A DNA stretch of 64,000 nucleotides from Cytobacillus sp. IB215665 (lineage in GTDB: Bacteria; Bacillota; Bacilli; Bacillales; SM2101), in contig NZ_JAXBME010000005.1 in NCBI RefSeq assembly GCF_033963835.1, positions 294,372 to 358,371 of the forward strand, written 5' to 3'. A program made the translations under genes and the position numbers. A model generated the notes under the pieces. That model was given only the letters and a program-made list of their open reading frames with translations, made no database searches and had not been told where the DNA came from. Below, piece by piece: positions 46,276-55,814 of this stretch. How positions within the stretch are numbered: the first letter of the stretch is position 1; each line of letters opens with the position of its first letter.

Positions 46276-47838
46276 TTATGCTTGTTCAATAGTTTGGTTA
46301 GCCCATTCTTCAACATTCCAAACTTTTGTTACCCAATCCTCATAGAAGTCAGGTTCATGACACACTAGGAGAACCGTTCCTTTGTATGCTTTTAACGCTC
46401 GTTTTAGCTCTTCTTTGGCAACGACGTCTAGATGGTTAGTTGGCTCATCGAACAGTAACCAGTTACTTTCATTCATGAGTAATTTACATAGACGTACCTT
46501 TGCTTGTTCTCCTCCACTTAATTGATTGAGTGGTCGTGAAATATGTTCGTTTTTTAAGCCACAACGTGCAAGTACTGCCCTTACCTGGTGTTGGTCTAAT
46601 TGAGGAAACTCATTCCAAACGTCATCAATCGGTGTAATGCTTTCAACTTTTACTTCTTGCTCAAAATAAGATGGATAGAGAAAATCTCCTCGTATAGCTG
46701 ATCCACTTAATGGATTGATTGTTCCTAGTATCGTTTTTAATAGTGTAGACTTTCCTACTCCGTTACAGCCAACGATGGCAATCTTTTCTCCTCGCTCGAT
46801 CGTCATTGTTAACTTAGGCAATAGAGGATTGGCATAGCCTATTTCAAGGTCTTTTCCTTCAAAGACAAAACGACTGCTTCCACGTGATTCTTTAAATTCG
46901 AATGTTGGTTTCATTGCCATTTCAGGGCGGTCAATCCTCTCCATCCGATCTAATTGCTTTTGGCGACTTTTTGCTCGTCCAGTAGTTGAATATCGTGCTT
47001 TATTTTTTGCAATAAAATCTTCTTGTTTTTTAATATGCTCTTGTTGCTTTTCATATGCTTGAAGGTGTTGATTTTTATTGATGTCCGCCATTTCTAGGAA
47101 TTTTTCGTAGTTTGCGGTATACCTTGTTAACTTTGAAAATTCGAGATGAAATATGACATTTACAACCCTATTCATAAATTCTGTGTCATGTGAAATTAAC
47201 ATAAAGGCGTGAGGGTATTCTTTTAAATAATGGCTAAGCCAGTTTATATGCTCAACATCTAAAAAGTTAGTCGGCTCATCTAGTAATAGTACTTTCGGTT
47301 GCTCTAATAACAGTTTAGCAAGTAATACTTTTGTGCGTTGCCCCCCACTTAGTGTGGCAACATCTCGTTCTAAACCAATGGCATCTAGGCCAAGTCCACG
47401 AGCTGCCTCATCAACTTTCAGATCAAGTGAATAAAACCCTCCAGCATCAAGCTGATCTTGAATATCGCCCATTTTTTCTAGCAAGACTTCTAATTCCTCT
47501 GGAGAGGCTGTAGCCATTTGTGCTGTTATTTCATTTAACTGTTTTTCTTGTTCAAAAAGCGGTAAGAAAGCATCATTTAACACGTCTTTTATCGTTTTTC
47601 CAGGAGTTAACACTGTATGTTGATCAAGGTAGCCATATTCAACATTCGGTGTCCATTCCACTCTACCAGTATCATGGATTAATTGTCCGGTAATTATATT
47701 CATTAACGTCGATTTACCTACACCGTTTGCTCCGACTAGCCCAACATGTTCTCCAGCTAATAGTCGTAGAGACACATCCTTAAAAAGTGTTCGATCTCCA
47801 AAACTATGACTTAAGTCGTCAATTGTTAATAAACTCAT
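46276..47838 (-). CDS. ABC-F family ATP-binding protein
   Basis: 520 residues, two ABC ATPase domains without membrane spans. Walker A GANGVGKST (first) and GCNGVGKST (second); signatures LSGGQRTKVLLAKLLL and LSGGEQAKVRLCKLLM; DEPTNFLDV and DEPTNHLDV. The linker between them (about 240-310) is basic and helical, the P-site tRNA interaction motif region. ABC-F proteins act on ribosomes, either rescuing stalled ones or protecting against antibiotics; which role applies here cannot be decided. The site GGAGGAATATATC precedes the ATG, and a leader hairpin lies just upstream. Confidence 0.9.
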   Translation of the reverse strand: MSLLTIDDLSHSFGDRTLFKDVSLRLLAGEHVGLVGANGVGKSTLMNIITGQLIHDTGRVEWTPNVEYGYLDQHTVLTPGKTIKDVLNDAFLPLFEQEKQLNEITAQMATASPEELEVLLEKMGDIQDQLDAGGFYSLDLKVDEAARGLGLDAIGLERDVATLSGGQRTKVLLAKLLLEQPKVLLLDEPTNFLDVEHINWLSHYLKEYPHAFMLISHDTEFMNRVVNVIFHLEFSKLTRYTANYEKFLEMADINKNQHLQAYEKQQEHIKKQEDFIAKNKARYSTTGRAKSRQKQLDRMERIDRPEMAMKPTFEFKESRGSSRFVFEGKDLEIGYANPLLPKLTMTIERGEKIAIVGCNGVGKSTLLKTILGTINPLSGSAIRGDFLYPSYFEQEVKVESITPIDDVWNEFPQLDQHQVRAVLARCGLKNEHISRPLNQLSGGEQAKVRLCKLLMNESNWLLFDEPTNHLDVVAKEELKRALKAYKGTVLLVCHEPDFYEDWVTKVWNVEEWANQTIEQA

Positions 47839-47872
47839 TGATATATTCCTCCATTAAATATCTTAAAGAAGC

Positions 47873-47906
47873 ATCTCGACTCATAATACTAAATAGGAGT
47901 CGAGAT
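47873..47906 (-). promoter_or_regulatory. Leader hairpin upstream of the ABC-F gene
   Basis: ATCTCGACTC pairs perfectly with GAGTCGAGAT over 14 bases, about 20 bases before the ribosome binding site. Resistance-type ABC-F genes often use leader structures for drug-induced expression. There is no T-run, so any control would more likely act on translation. Confidence 0.5.
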
Positions 47907-48142
47907 TGCTATTGTTTTCAATTTTGAATAAACAGCCTAATTATATAGGTTTTTTCTGTAGTTTCTTCTGTCAATCATAACATATAGAATGAAGAAGCAG
48001 TATCGTGGATATATTCCAATTTTATCTCGATAATACAAGGCCAAAGCGTAGTAAATTAATTTATCAGAATAACAGTAAAAAAGACAGGTTTTGTGTTGTG
48101 TGATGAAGACTGGCTTTGCATTTATTGTTGCTTTTAATCATA

Positions 48143-48297
48143 GGCAGTTTTCGGATAGAATTGTTTTTCGTACAAAAAATAAACATGTAAACTAGTTTTG
48201 GGGGCATCTTTTTAACTTTTACAATTATTGAGTTCTCATAAACTCATCATACTGTCCATTTTTAGTACAAGTAGCAAAAAAGTTTACGAAAAGAGCC
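48143..48297 (-). repeat. MITE-like repeat, reverse orientation
   Basis: On the minus strand it begins GGCTCTTTTCGTAAACTTTT and ends CGAAAACTGCC, 155 bp, with GATGCC and the GTTTA block. A second right-end sequence (GGCTTTGCATTTATTGTTGC at 48112) abuts it, suggesting one element inserted beside or into another. No gene is seen in the remaining gap 47907-48602. Confidence 0.7.
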
Positions 48298-48602
48298 TTC
48301 AAAAAAGTTAAGGTACTAGATCCCGTCAGAATAAAGAAGGCTTTTCAATACACTGAGTAAATGTATAAAAATATATTTTATCAAAAATTAAAAGCATGGT
48401 CTGTCATTCATATTACAGAATGTAAGTAGTTGATTCTTTATAATAAACGCTAAGCTGAGTAAAAGATATTAAAATCACAAGCAAATATAATGATGTGCTT
48501 GTGTAGATACTAAGGTATTCGGTCAAGAGATACTAATAGATTAGGTAAACTACATAAATTAATTACTTCAATAAAACTTAAAAGGGAGACTGAATTATTA
48601 AT

Positions 48603-49265
48603 ATGAACATCAAGTCAAAGCTTAAGGGCAATCTATCTCTAATCGTAGTCATAGCACTATGCGTTGTAATGGGTTTAATATTTCTCTTGCTTGCAAACAT
48701 GATAAAGGGAACAGAGTTATTATTAATAGATAAGGTAATTAGTGATATTTTTATTGTTGAACACCAATCACTTATTTTTAAAATGTTTGAATTTATCGCC
48801 TGGTTTGGTTCTACAACAGGTATCGTTACACTCGTTGTTGTTATGATAATATTCTTAAGACTCAAGTATCGTGATTTTAAGGGAATTATCCTTCTTGTAA
48901 TAATGGTTTTGTTCTCAAATGTGCTTAATAAAATGTTAAAAGAATTTTTTCAAAGGGAGAGGCCTGACATTCATCCAGCCATACAAGAGGGTGGTTTTAG
49001 TTTTCCTAGCGGTGGAGCATTGATAGGATTAGTAGCTTATGGTTTAGCTACATATTTAATTGTACATAAACGTACAGTACTAAAAGAAAAAATCATCATA
49101 GGCTTTTGTGGAGGGGTACTAATAATGTTAATCGGTATTAGTCGGATTGCATTGGGAGCACACTTTCCAACAGATGTCATAGCAGGCCATATGCTCGGGC
49201 TAATTTTATTAATATTAGCTATATATTTACATAACTACATTCCAAATACCTTTTTGAAAAAATAA
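48603..49265 (+). CDS. PAP2-superfamily membrane phosphatase
   Basis: 220 residues with about six membrane helices. The three PAP2 motifs are present: KEFFQRERP (KxxxxxxRP, about 117), PSGGAL (normally PSGH) and SRIALGAHFPTDVIAG (SRxxxxxHxxxD). The His usually found in motif 2 is Gly here. Members dephosphorylate phosphatidate, phosphatidylglycerol phosphate or undecaprenyl pyrophosphate. The ATG lies 14 bases from GGGAG. Ends in a good terminator. Confidence 0.87.
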   Translation: MNIKSKLKGNLSLIVVIALCVVMGLIFLLLANMIKGTELLLIDKVISDIFIVEHQSLIFKMFEFIAWFGSTTGIVTLVVVMIIFLRLKYRDFKGIILLVIMVLFSNVLNKMLKEFFQRERPDIHPAIQEGGFSFPSGGALIGLVAYGLATYLIVHKRTVLKEKIIIGFCGGVLIMLIGISRIALGAHFPTDVIAGHMLGLILLILAIYLHNYIPNTFLKK

Positions 49266-49348
49266 ACAACGTAATACAAAAGTTGTAGTTGTGTACGTTT
49301 TGATAAATTAATTTGAAAAACAACTTAAATTATACATTAAATTATTAT

Positions 49349-49395
49349 ATAAATACCCTAGCCTCATACAAAATGGCTAGGGTATTTATATTTTT
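49349..49395 (+). terminator. Terminator of the PAP2 gene
   Basis: AAATACCCTAGCC pairs with GGCTAGGGTATTT over 11 bases, followed by ATATTTTT. Confidence 0.8.
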
Positions 49396-49723
49396 GGAGC
49401 TCAGATAATCATCACCTTTCAGATGATGTCCTCGTTCATAAATTTCAGTAGAATAACTGGATAAAATTAACAGATGTTAATGTAAAGTTGACAATTATAT
49501 GCTTTTTGTTACAGAGTTATTTATTCTAGTAGAATAAGTGTACGAAAACTAATAAAATATATAAAAACAGGATAAATATGGATTGGGGGGCATGAGTAAT
49601 AAATGATGAGAGTAAGTAGAAAGCCGATAAAGTCACATATAAATATGTTAAAGACAATAAAGCGTAGGTAATTGAAATGAGTAAATTGTAGTCAAATATT
49701 TATACTAAGGGTATGGAGATTTT

Positions 49724-50641
49724 ATGATAGATAATAGATTAGAATATGACATAAATAGTTTTCAATCAGAAAAACAAGTGAAAGAATTACTACGTTCTTG
49801 CTATGGAGATGATGAACAGTCAAAGGAGTATTTCTTAAGAGGATTCAAGAGTACCATGAAAATATGTTCCATTTCTGTTTCATATAATAAGAATTTAGTC
49901 GGGATGGCAGTAGCTTGGAAATCGGTATTCCACCCATACTGTACGTACATATCTATAGCTGCTAAGCCATTATATATTGTTGACATGCATAAATTACTTA
50001 AACAACTTCAGTACTATTGTGACGATATGCTTCCTTTACAAACATCAATTTGGGAAACCTCGCTTAAGCTAAAGAATTTCTATGAATCAACGGGTTTCAA
50101 AGAAGTTAGAAGAACGTATAACAGTTTATTAGATCTTTCATCTGTAGCTGATTTGTCAGTGATTGTAAACGAATTACAGCTTAAACATGCTGAACACTCG
50201 GTAGTGAGCCTTTCGGATATTAGCTTTAACAACAAACTTAAAGAAGAAATTGTTATGCTCATAAAAAAGACGTATGAATCAACACATACTACCAACCCAT
50301 TAGGTATTCATGACTTAAATAAATGGGAACAATTAATTTTTAACGAAGACACCTTTTTAGAAGGTAGTTACATTATAGTGCATAAAAGCAATGTATTGGC
50401 ATTTTCGCTTTTACACTATTCAGATGATATGAATAAACTAGAATTTGGATGGCGTGGAACAAAGAATGGTATAGATGAAAATTTAATTTTACTACTGACA
50501 GCCTATCAAATTCACTTCGCAAAAACTAGAGCATATACAGCAATTGAAGCTGAAATCGATAATACTGATCCATATTCTGTAGCAATGGCAAGTTTTTTTC
50601 CGTTTTCACCTTCGCCGACGCTCATAACATATCAAAGGTAA
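49724..50641 (+). CDS. Putative tandem GNAT acetyltransferase-like protein
   Basis: 305 residues that look like two GNAT folds: residues 1-140 (NLVGMAVAWKSVFHPYCTYI, then LKLKNFYESTGFKEVRRTYNS, a typical GNAT end) and 150-300 (YIIVHKSNVLAFSLLHYSDD, then GIDENLILLLTAYQIHFAKT). The acetyl-CoA loop is poorly conserved, so one or both halves may be inactive. Substrate unknown. GGAG precedes the ATG at eight bases. Confidence 0.65.
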   Translation: MIDNRLEYDINSFQSEKQVKELLRSCYGDDEQSKEYFLRGFKSTMKICSISVSYNKNLVGMAVAWKSVFHPYCTYISIAAKPLYIVDMHKLLKQLQYYCDDMLPLQTSIWETSLKLKNFYESTGFKEVRRTYNSLLDLSSVADLSVIVNELQLKHAEHSVVSLSDISFNNKLKEEIVMLIKKTYESTHTTNPLGIHDLNKWEQLIFNEDTFLEGSYIIVHKSNVLAFSLLHYSDDMNKLEFGWRGTKNGIDENLILLLTAYQIHFAKTRAYTAIEAEIDNTDPYSVAMASFFPFSPSPTLITYQR

Positions 50642-50832
50642 TTGGAGGATACCTAATATATTATAAAATTTTTTGGAAATTGTTTATTTTATTCAGCATG
50701 ATTATTCAGGTTGTGTTGATAAACGAGGGTAGGATCATCCAAATAATTACCTTTCTAAAATTCAGAGTCTAGAGGAGGACAGTGGTTTAAACCCACACCA
50801 ATCACTGTACAGATCGTAATTATAGTCTTTGT

Positions 50833-51314
50833 ATGAATAGCATCAAAAACTCTATAGAAATGACAGAAGATCCAATTGCATTGAAATCTCTTGCGGTTTT
50901 ACGTGATGAATGGGAAAAACATCAATGGAAGGGGTTCGTTAAGTTTGATTTCAGTGACTTTAAGGAATTAGCCATCTTTTCAGGTGCAAAATCCCCAAAC
51001 AAAATTATTATACTTACAGATGTATATTGTGGAAGTTCAGGTGATTCTTTTGTTGAACTAAGTTAAAAGTCTTCAAAGGTCACAGTAATTGGCAGACCTA
51101 CAGCTGGTTTAAATGACTACTCTAGCCTTGCAGTTATGAAATGGGATAATTTGTTCGAGCTATATGGTATCCAACTACTAGGTTAACTAGAATTGATCAA
51201 GGTAGGTGGATGTCAGGTGTAGGTATTAAGTCTAATGTTTATATTCCTTGGACACCGTTACATATTGTTGAAGACATAGATTTAAAGAAAGCACAAAAGA
51301 TTTTAATGAAGTAA
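50833..51314 (+). pseudogene. S41 family peptidase remnant
   Basis: Conceptual translation matches the C-terminal catalytic part of an S41 (C-terminal processing type) peptidase: IIILTDVYCGSSGDSFVE with the catalytic Ser, a stop at 51064-51066, then SSKVTVIGRPTAGLNDYSSLAVMKW, and after a frameshift near 51165, YPTTRLTRIDQGRWMSGVGI and IPWTPLHIVEDIDLKKA. The N-terminal two thirds are missing. One stop and one frameshift show that it is dead. Confidence 0.8.
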
Positions 51315-51842
51315 AGCATTCATTAAAATGGAATGAAGTAAGATCTGATTTACGACTTTTACAAAACAATTATTGTTCCTTAGAGTTCATTTGATAAAAA
51401 CAACTTACATTCATGATATAGTCATTGTTACTTAGACGCTTTTAAATTAAAAAGCGTTTTTCTTTATGTAAAGCCAGTTCGGGGCAAAGAAATTATACTT
51501 TGGACTAATCCAACTTATACGGTAGCTATGACGCTTTGAGCTTTTACATTGATGATAAAACCAGTAGAATTATCATTGTTGGTAACATGTGCTAATACAT
51601 ACAACCATCTTCTTTATCATATGATTAACTTTTTTTATGTTAGATCAACTGTTGAGAAGTGAGCATTATTTTTTACATATTATTACTTCAGTCTATGAAA
51701 ATATAATTTCAATTACATATTAAAGCTTTAATAATAAAGGATTTATCAATTTATATCTAGTAATGTTAGTAAAGGCTATTTGCTTATCAACAATAAAAAC
51801 AGATTTTGTGACTATGCATTTTTTAGAAAAGGGTGAGTGGTT
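51315..51842. other. Gap after the pseudogene
   Basis: Contains a short hairpin with T-run (GACGCTTTT/AAAAAGCG, TTTTT) at 51435-51463, probably the old terminator of the S41 gene. Nothing else recognised. Confidence 0.45.
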
Positions 51843-52541
51843 ATGGAAGCAAAAATTTTAGTTGTAGAAGATGATTTATCGATTAGTGAAATGGTTGAAG
51901 AATACTTGATAAAAGAAGGGTATTCGATAACGACTGCATATGATGGAAGAGAAGCTGAAAGAATACTAATGAATAACGAATTTGATTTGATTTTATTAGA
52001 CATTATGCTTCCACAACTTAATGGTATAGATTTATTAAAGATAATCAGAGAAAAAAGTACGATCCCAATTTTAATCATGTCAGCTAAGGACAGTGATGTT
52101 GATAAAGCATTAGGTTTAGGTTTTGGTGCAGATGACTATATCGCAAAGCCATTTTCAATGATAGAGTTGTCTGCTCGTGTGCAAGCAGCAATTAGGCGAG
52201 CTAAACAATATTCGCAAAATAGGGAAACAAATGAAACGAAGATAGTGAAATATAATGGACTTAAAGTTGACCTTAATAATTTTTCAGTTAGTAAAGATGG
52301 GAAGGAAATTAAGCTAACTTCAAAAGAATTTCATATTTTGAAGTTATTTATTTCACATCCTAATAGGGTTTTTACTAAAGAGCAGATTTATCAATTGATA
52401 TGGGATGATGGTTATCTTGGAGATGAGAATATCATTAATGTACATATGAGAAGGTTGCGAGAAAAAATTGAAGAGAACCCTTCTTCGCCTATTTATATTA
52501 AAACTTTATGGGGCATTGGCTATAAGTTAGGGGACTTTTGA
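51843..52541 (+). CDS. OmpR-family response regulator
   Basis: 232 residues. Receiver domain with the phospho-acceptor Asp in LILLDIMLPQLNG (about 52), acidic pocket VVEDD at the start and Lys in YIAKPFS; then a winged-helix domain (LTSKEFHILKLFISHPNRVF; VHMRRLREKIEENP; IKTLWGIGYKLG). The ATG at 51843 is used, six bases from GGGTGA. One base separates it from the kinase gene, so they form a pair with the following ABC transporter genes. Confidence 0.93.
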   Translation: MEAKILVVEDDLSISEMVEEYLIKEGYSITTAYDGREAERILMNNEFDLILLDIMLPQLNGIDLLKIIREKSTIPILIMSAKDSDVDKALGLGFGADDYIAKPFSMIELSARVQAAIRRAKQYSQNRETNETKIVKYNGLKVDLNNFSVSKDGKEIKLTSKEFHILKLFISHPNRVFTKEQIYQLIWDDGYLGDENIINVHMRRLREKIEENPSSPIYIKTLWGIGYKLGDF

Positions 52542-52542
52542 A

Positions 52543-53478
52543 ATGACTTTTTTCTTGCTTATGGTAATAGGCCTATTAACAATTGTTATTTTCGTACAAT
52601 ATAAATCGATGCGTAATCGAGATAATGATATAACATACATCTATAAGAAGCTAAGTAACATTATTACTCAAGATTCTAGTGAAAAGTTATTACTTGTCAC
52701 AAGTCATAACGAGCTACAAATGCTGTTAATTGAAATTAATCGGCTATTGAATAAGAATCAACAAGTTATTTCTGATTTCACTAAATTAGAAATATCGATG
52801 AAGAAAATGCTTTCAAATATTTCTCACGACTTAAAAACACCATTGACTGTCGTGTTAGGTTATATTGAAACGATCATTCAAAATCCTAATATAAACCTGG
52901 AAGAAAGAAATAGATTATTAACGAAAATACATAACAAAACGATTGAAGTATCTGAACTCATTAATAAATTTTTCGATTTAGCAAAACTGGAGTCAGGGGA
53001 TAAAGAAATAGCATTGACTAGAGTGAATATGAATGAGATTTGTAGAAAAAATATATTGAGCTTTTATGATATTTTAACAGCAGAAGGTTTCGAAGTTGTT
53101 ATAGATATACCTGAAAATACTATTTTTTCACTAGCAAATGAAGAAGCTCTTGATAGAATATTAAACAATTTAATTTCGAATGCGATTCAATATGGAAGTG
53201 ATGGAAAGACAATTGGAATTAGCTTATCGAACGATCCCGAGTACGTATACGTAGAAGTTTGGGATAAAGGGAAAGGGATTCACGAATTACATAAAGACCT
53301 AGTATTTGAACGGTTGTTTACCCTTGATGATTCAAGAAATAAACAGTTTCAAGGGAGTGGACTTGGACTTACAATTACGAAGAGACTGATTGAAGAATTA
53401 TCAGGGGAAATAACTTTACATAGTATACCACATGAAAAAACAAGTTTTTGCTTTAAATTAAACAGATTAACATTATGA
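52543..53478 (+). CDS. Sensor histidine kinase
   Basis: 311 residues with a single N-terminal membrane helix (about 2-22) and no extracytoplasmic sensor. HisKA has SNISHDLKTPLTVVLGY (His near 96); HATPase has NNLISNAIQYG, DKGKGI and GSGLGLTITKRL. Small kinases of this kind, next to BcrA-type ABC transporters, sense cell-envelope antibiotics, often through the transporter itself. Confidence 0.9.
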   Translation: MTFFLLMVIGLLTIVIFVQYKSMRNRDNDITYIYKKLSNIITQDSSEKLLLVTSHNELQMLLIEINRLLNKNQQVISDFTKLEISMKKMLSNISHDLKTPLTVVLGYIETIIQNPNINLEERNRLLTKIHNKTIEVSELINKFFDLAKLESGDKEIALTRVNMNEICRKNILSFYDILTAEGFEVVIDIPENTIFSLANEEALDRILNNLISNAIQYGSDGKTIGISLSNDPEYVYVEVWDKGKGIHELHKDLVFERLFTLDDSRNKQFQGSGLGLTITKRLIEELSGEITLHSIPHEKTSFCFKLNRLTL

Positions 53479-53571
53479 GCAATCTTAAGATTTTTGTAAG
53501 AAATAAGAGATAAAAAAGAAAATTATGATGGGTATGATATGACATAGAAGCTTTAAGAAAGGGGAATGAAC

Positions 53572-54495
53572 ATGACTTTTATTTTGAAAACTAACCAGTT
53601 GACTAAAGTAATAGAAGGTAAAGAAATAATTTCTAATGTAAACATGAAAGTAAAAAAAGGTGAAATTTATGGTTTTTTAGGGCCTAATGGGGCTGGTAAA
53701 ACAACAATTATGAAGATGATAACAAACTTATTTAAGCCAACGAGTGGTGAAATAGAGATCTTCGGTGAGAAATTAACGAACACATCTTATGAAATTTTAA
53801 AGAGATTGGGAAGCATTATTGAGTATCCCATTTTTTATGAAAAGCTTACAGCAAAGGAGAATTTGGAGCTGCACTGTGAGTATATGGGATATCACGATAA
53901 AAGTGCTATAAATCATGCGTTACAACTTGTTAATTTAAAAAATGTAGACGATAAAATGGTTAAACACTTTTCGCTCGGTATGAAACAAAGGCTAGGAATA
54001 GCACGAGCGATTATTACAAAACCTGAGTTATTAATCTTAGATGAACCGATTAATGGACTTGATCCTGTTGGCATAAAGGAGCTAAGAGATTTATTCAAAA
54101 TGTTAAGCAAGGAGTACGGTATTACGTTACTCATTTCGAGTCATATATTAGGAGAAATTGAACAAATTGCTGATACAATTGGCATCATTAAGGATGGAAA
54201 ATTAATAGAGGAGCTTTCAATGGATAAGGTTAGACAATTGAATACTGAATGTATCGAAATGGTAGTTACAGATTGCAAAAAGGCTGTTTTTGTTTTAGAA
54301 CATGTGCTTAGCATATCGAATTTTAAAGTAATCGATAAAAAGTGTATAAGAATTTATGATTCAAATATTTCACAAAGTGAAATTTCCAAAGCGTTAATTT
54401 TAAAAGATGTCGCCATTGAATCTATTACAAAGAAAAACAATACACTAGAGGAATATTTCTTAAAAATGATTAATGGGGATGGGAAGATTGCTTAA
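53572..54495 (+). CDS. ABC transporter ATPase (BcrA type)
   Basis: 307 residues. Walker A GPNGAGKT, signature FSLGMKQRLGIARAI, Walker B LLILDEPINGLDPVGI, plus the C-terminal domain typical of bacitracin/lantibiotic self-protection ATPases (BcrA/LanF-like). The ATG at 53572 is seven bases from AAAGGGG; the ATG at 53566 overlaps that site. Works with the permease at 54556. Confidence 0.9.
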   Translation: MTFILKTNQLTKVIEGKEIISNVNMKVKKGEIYGFLGPNGAGKTTIMKMITNLFKPTSGEIEIFGEKLTNTSYEILKRLGSIIEYPIFYEKLTAKENLELHCEYMGYHDKSAINHALQLVNLKNVDDKMVKHFSLGMKQRLGIARAIITKPELLILDEPINGLDPVGIKELRDLFKMLSKEYGITLLISSHILGEIEQIADTIGIIKDGKLIEELSMDKVRQLNTECIEMVVTDCKKAVFVLEHVLSISNFKVIDKKCIRIYDSNISQSEISKALILKDVAIESITKKNNTLEEYFLKMINGDGKIA

Positions 54496-54555
54496 ACTGA
54501 ATGAGGTAAGTATTGAGGAAGAATAAAAGTAAAAGCATAAACATGAGAGGTGGAT

Positions 54556-55242
54556 ATGATGCTAAATTTAATGAAATTAGAATTAAAGAAACATAATTTT
54601 AAAGGAATTATGAGAGGAGTAATCATAGCGAATATTTCAATTACACTTTTTTTTGCAATGATTTATTATATAGATAAAGACAACTTTATCCCAGATTATA
54701 ATGAGTTATTTTTAATAATTGATACGTTTGTTAGAATTACCTTTGTAATCTTTGCGGCAGTTCTTATTGCTAAATTAATTATTGATGAATATAAAAATAA
54801 AACAATATCTGTCTTATTTACTTATCCTATTAACAGAAAAAAATTGATATTTTCAAAGCTGATCATGATTAGTGGATTCACTTTTTTTACAATTTTGTTA
54901 TCTAATATAATTATATCTACTATTTTTATTATACTTGAGTCATACAATCATTATATCCCAGATGTTATGACGACGGATTTAGTTGTAAATCATTTTAGTA
55001 GAATAGTGCTTCAAGCTCTTGCAGCTTCAGGTATTTGCTTAATTCCGCTTTATTTTGGCATGAAGAAAAAATCAGTACCAGCAACGATAGTTTCCTCCAT
55101 AATTATTATTTCAATACTTAATTCAAATAATGGTGGCTTTTCCTTAAGTTCAATTATTGTCATACCATTGGCTTTATGTGCTATTGGAGTAGGGATTGCT
55201 TACGTATCGATAAGAAATATAGAAAATGAGGATGTTTTGTAA
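54556..55242 (+). CDS. ABC-2 type permease partner of the BcrA-type ATPase
   Basis: About 229 residues with six membrane helices. LMKLELKKHNF at the N-terminus and LIIDEYKNKTISVLFTYPINRKKLIFSKL (about 80-110) are hallmarks of the BcrB/LanE-type ABC-2 permeases. Only one permease gene is present rather than the E/G pair of lantibiotic immunity systems. The last 115 bases of the gene are part of a tandem duplication. Confidence 0.85.
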   Translation: MMLNLMKLELKKHNFKGIMRGVIIANISITLFFAMIYYIDKDNFIPDYNELFLIIDTFVRITFVIFAAVLIAKLIIDEYKNKTISVLFTYPINRKKLIFSKLIMISGFTFFTILLSNIIISTIFIILESYNHYIPDVMTTDLVVNHFSRIVLQALAASGICLIPLYFGMKKKSVPATIVSSIIIISILNSNNGGFSLSSIIVIPLALCAIGVGIAYVSIRNIENEDVL

Positions 55243-55575
55243 TGGCTGTTTTCACATTGATTGTTGCTTTTCGTACTAAAAAATAAATACGTATAACCCA
55301 AGCATTCGTGATATCTTTGCTCATGTAACATGAGTTCAATGCATAAGTTTATTTTAATGGTGGTTTTCCCTTAATTTCCATTATTGTTATATCATTGGAT
55401 CTATATGCTATAGGAGTAGTAGTTGCTTATGTATCTATGAGAAATATAGAAAATGAGGATGTTTTGTAATGGCTGTTTTCGTATTGATTGTTGCTTTTGG
55501 AACTAAGAAATAAATACATATAAACCAAGCATTCGTGGCATATCTTTGCTCATGTAACATGAGTTCAATGCATGG
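55129..55575 (+). repeat. 227-bp tandem duplication of gene end plus repeat
   Basis: Unit 1 begins at 55129 inside the permease gene and unit 2 at 55356; each runs through the sequence coding IRNIENEDVL, the stop and the left part of a MITE-like element to CATGAGTTCAATGCAT. The second copy of the gene end is diverged and not translated. Confidence 0.85.
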
Positions 55576-55631
55576 ATTTAGTTGTTGTTATCCTATATTA
55601 GTCTCAATAGCAACAAATCGAAAAGGGTTCC
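55244..55631 (-). repeat. MITE-like repeat interrupted by the tandem duplication
   Basis: Minus-strand element whose right end is GGCTGTTTTCACATTGATTG at 55244 and again at 55471; its other end (GGAACCCTTTTCGATTTGTTG) is at 55631. Removing one 227-bp unit leaves 161 bp, the normal element length. No gene lies between here and 55814. Confidence 0.7.
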
Positions 55632-55814
55632 CTGATATTAAGCGCTTAAGTTTACTTGAACGTTCAATATTAGTCTGTATTGGGTATTGCCTTAGTAGGA
55701 AAGGTACATCTTCTAAGCCTCAGGTCTTAGCAACAATTAGAGCTCAAGAGCGTTAATGGTAACGGGAATCTCCAGTATGATAAATATTAGCTAACTAAAA
55801 GGGGGAAATTTTCA

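Noticed and set aside
53572..55242. LanFEG immunity genes of the lanthipeptide locus
   Set aside because: Only one permease, own two-component system directly upstream and more than 20 kb from the locus; kept as a general BcrA-type module.
55535..55756. 73-codon reading frame downstream of the ABC permease
   Set aside because: It overlaps the end of the MITE-like repeat and the duplication, and has no ribosome binding site.
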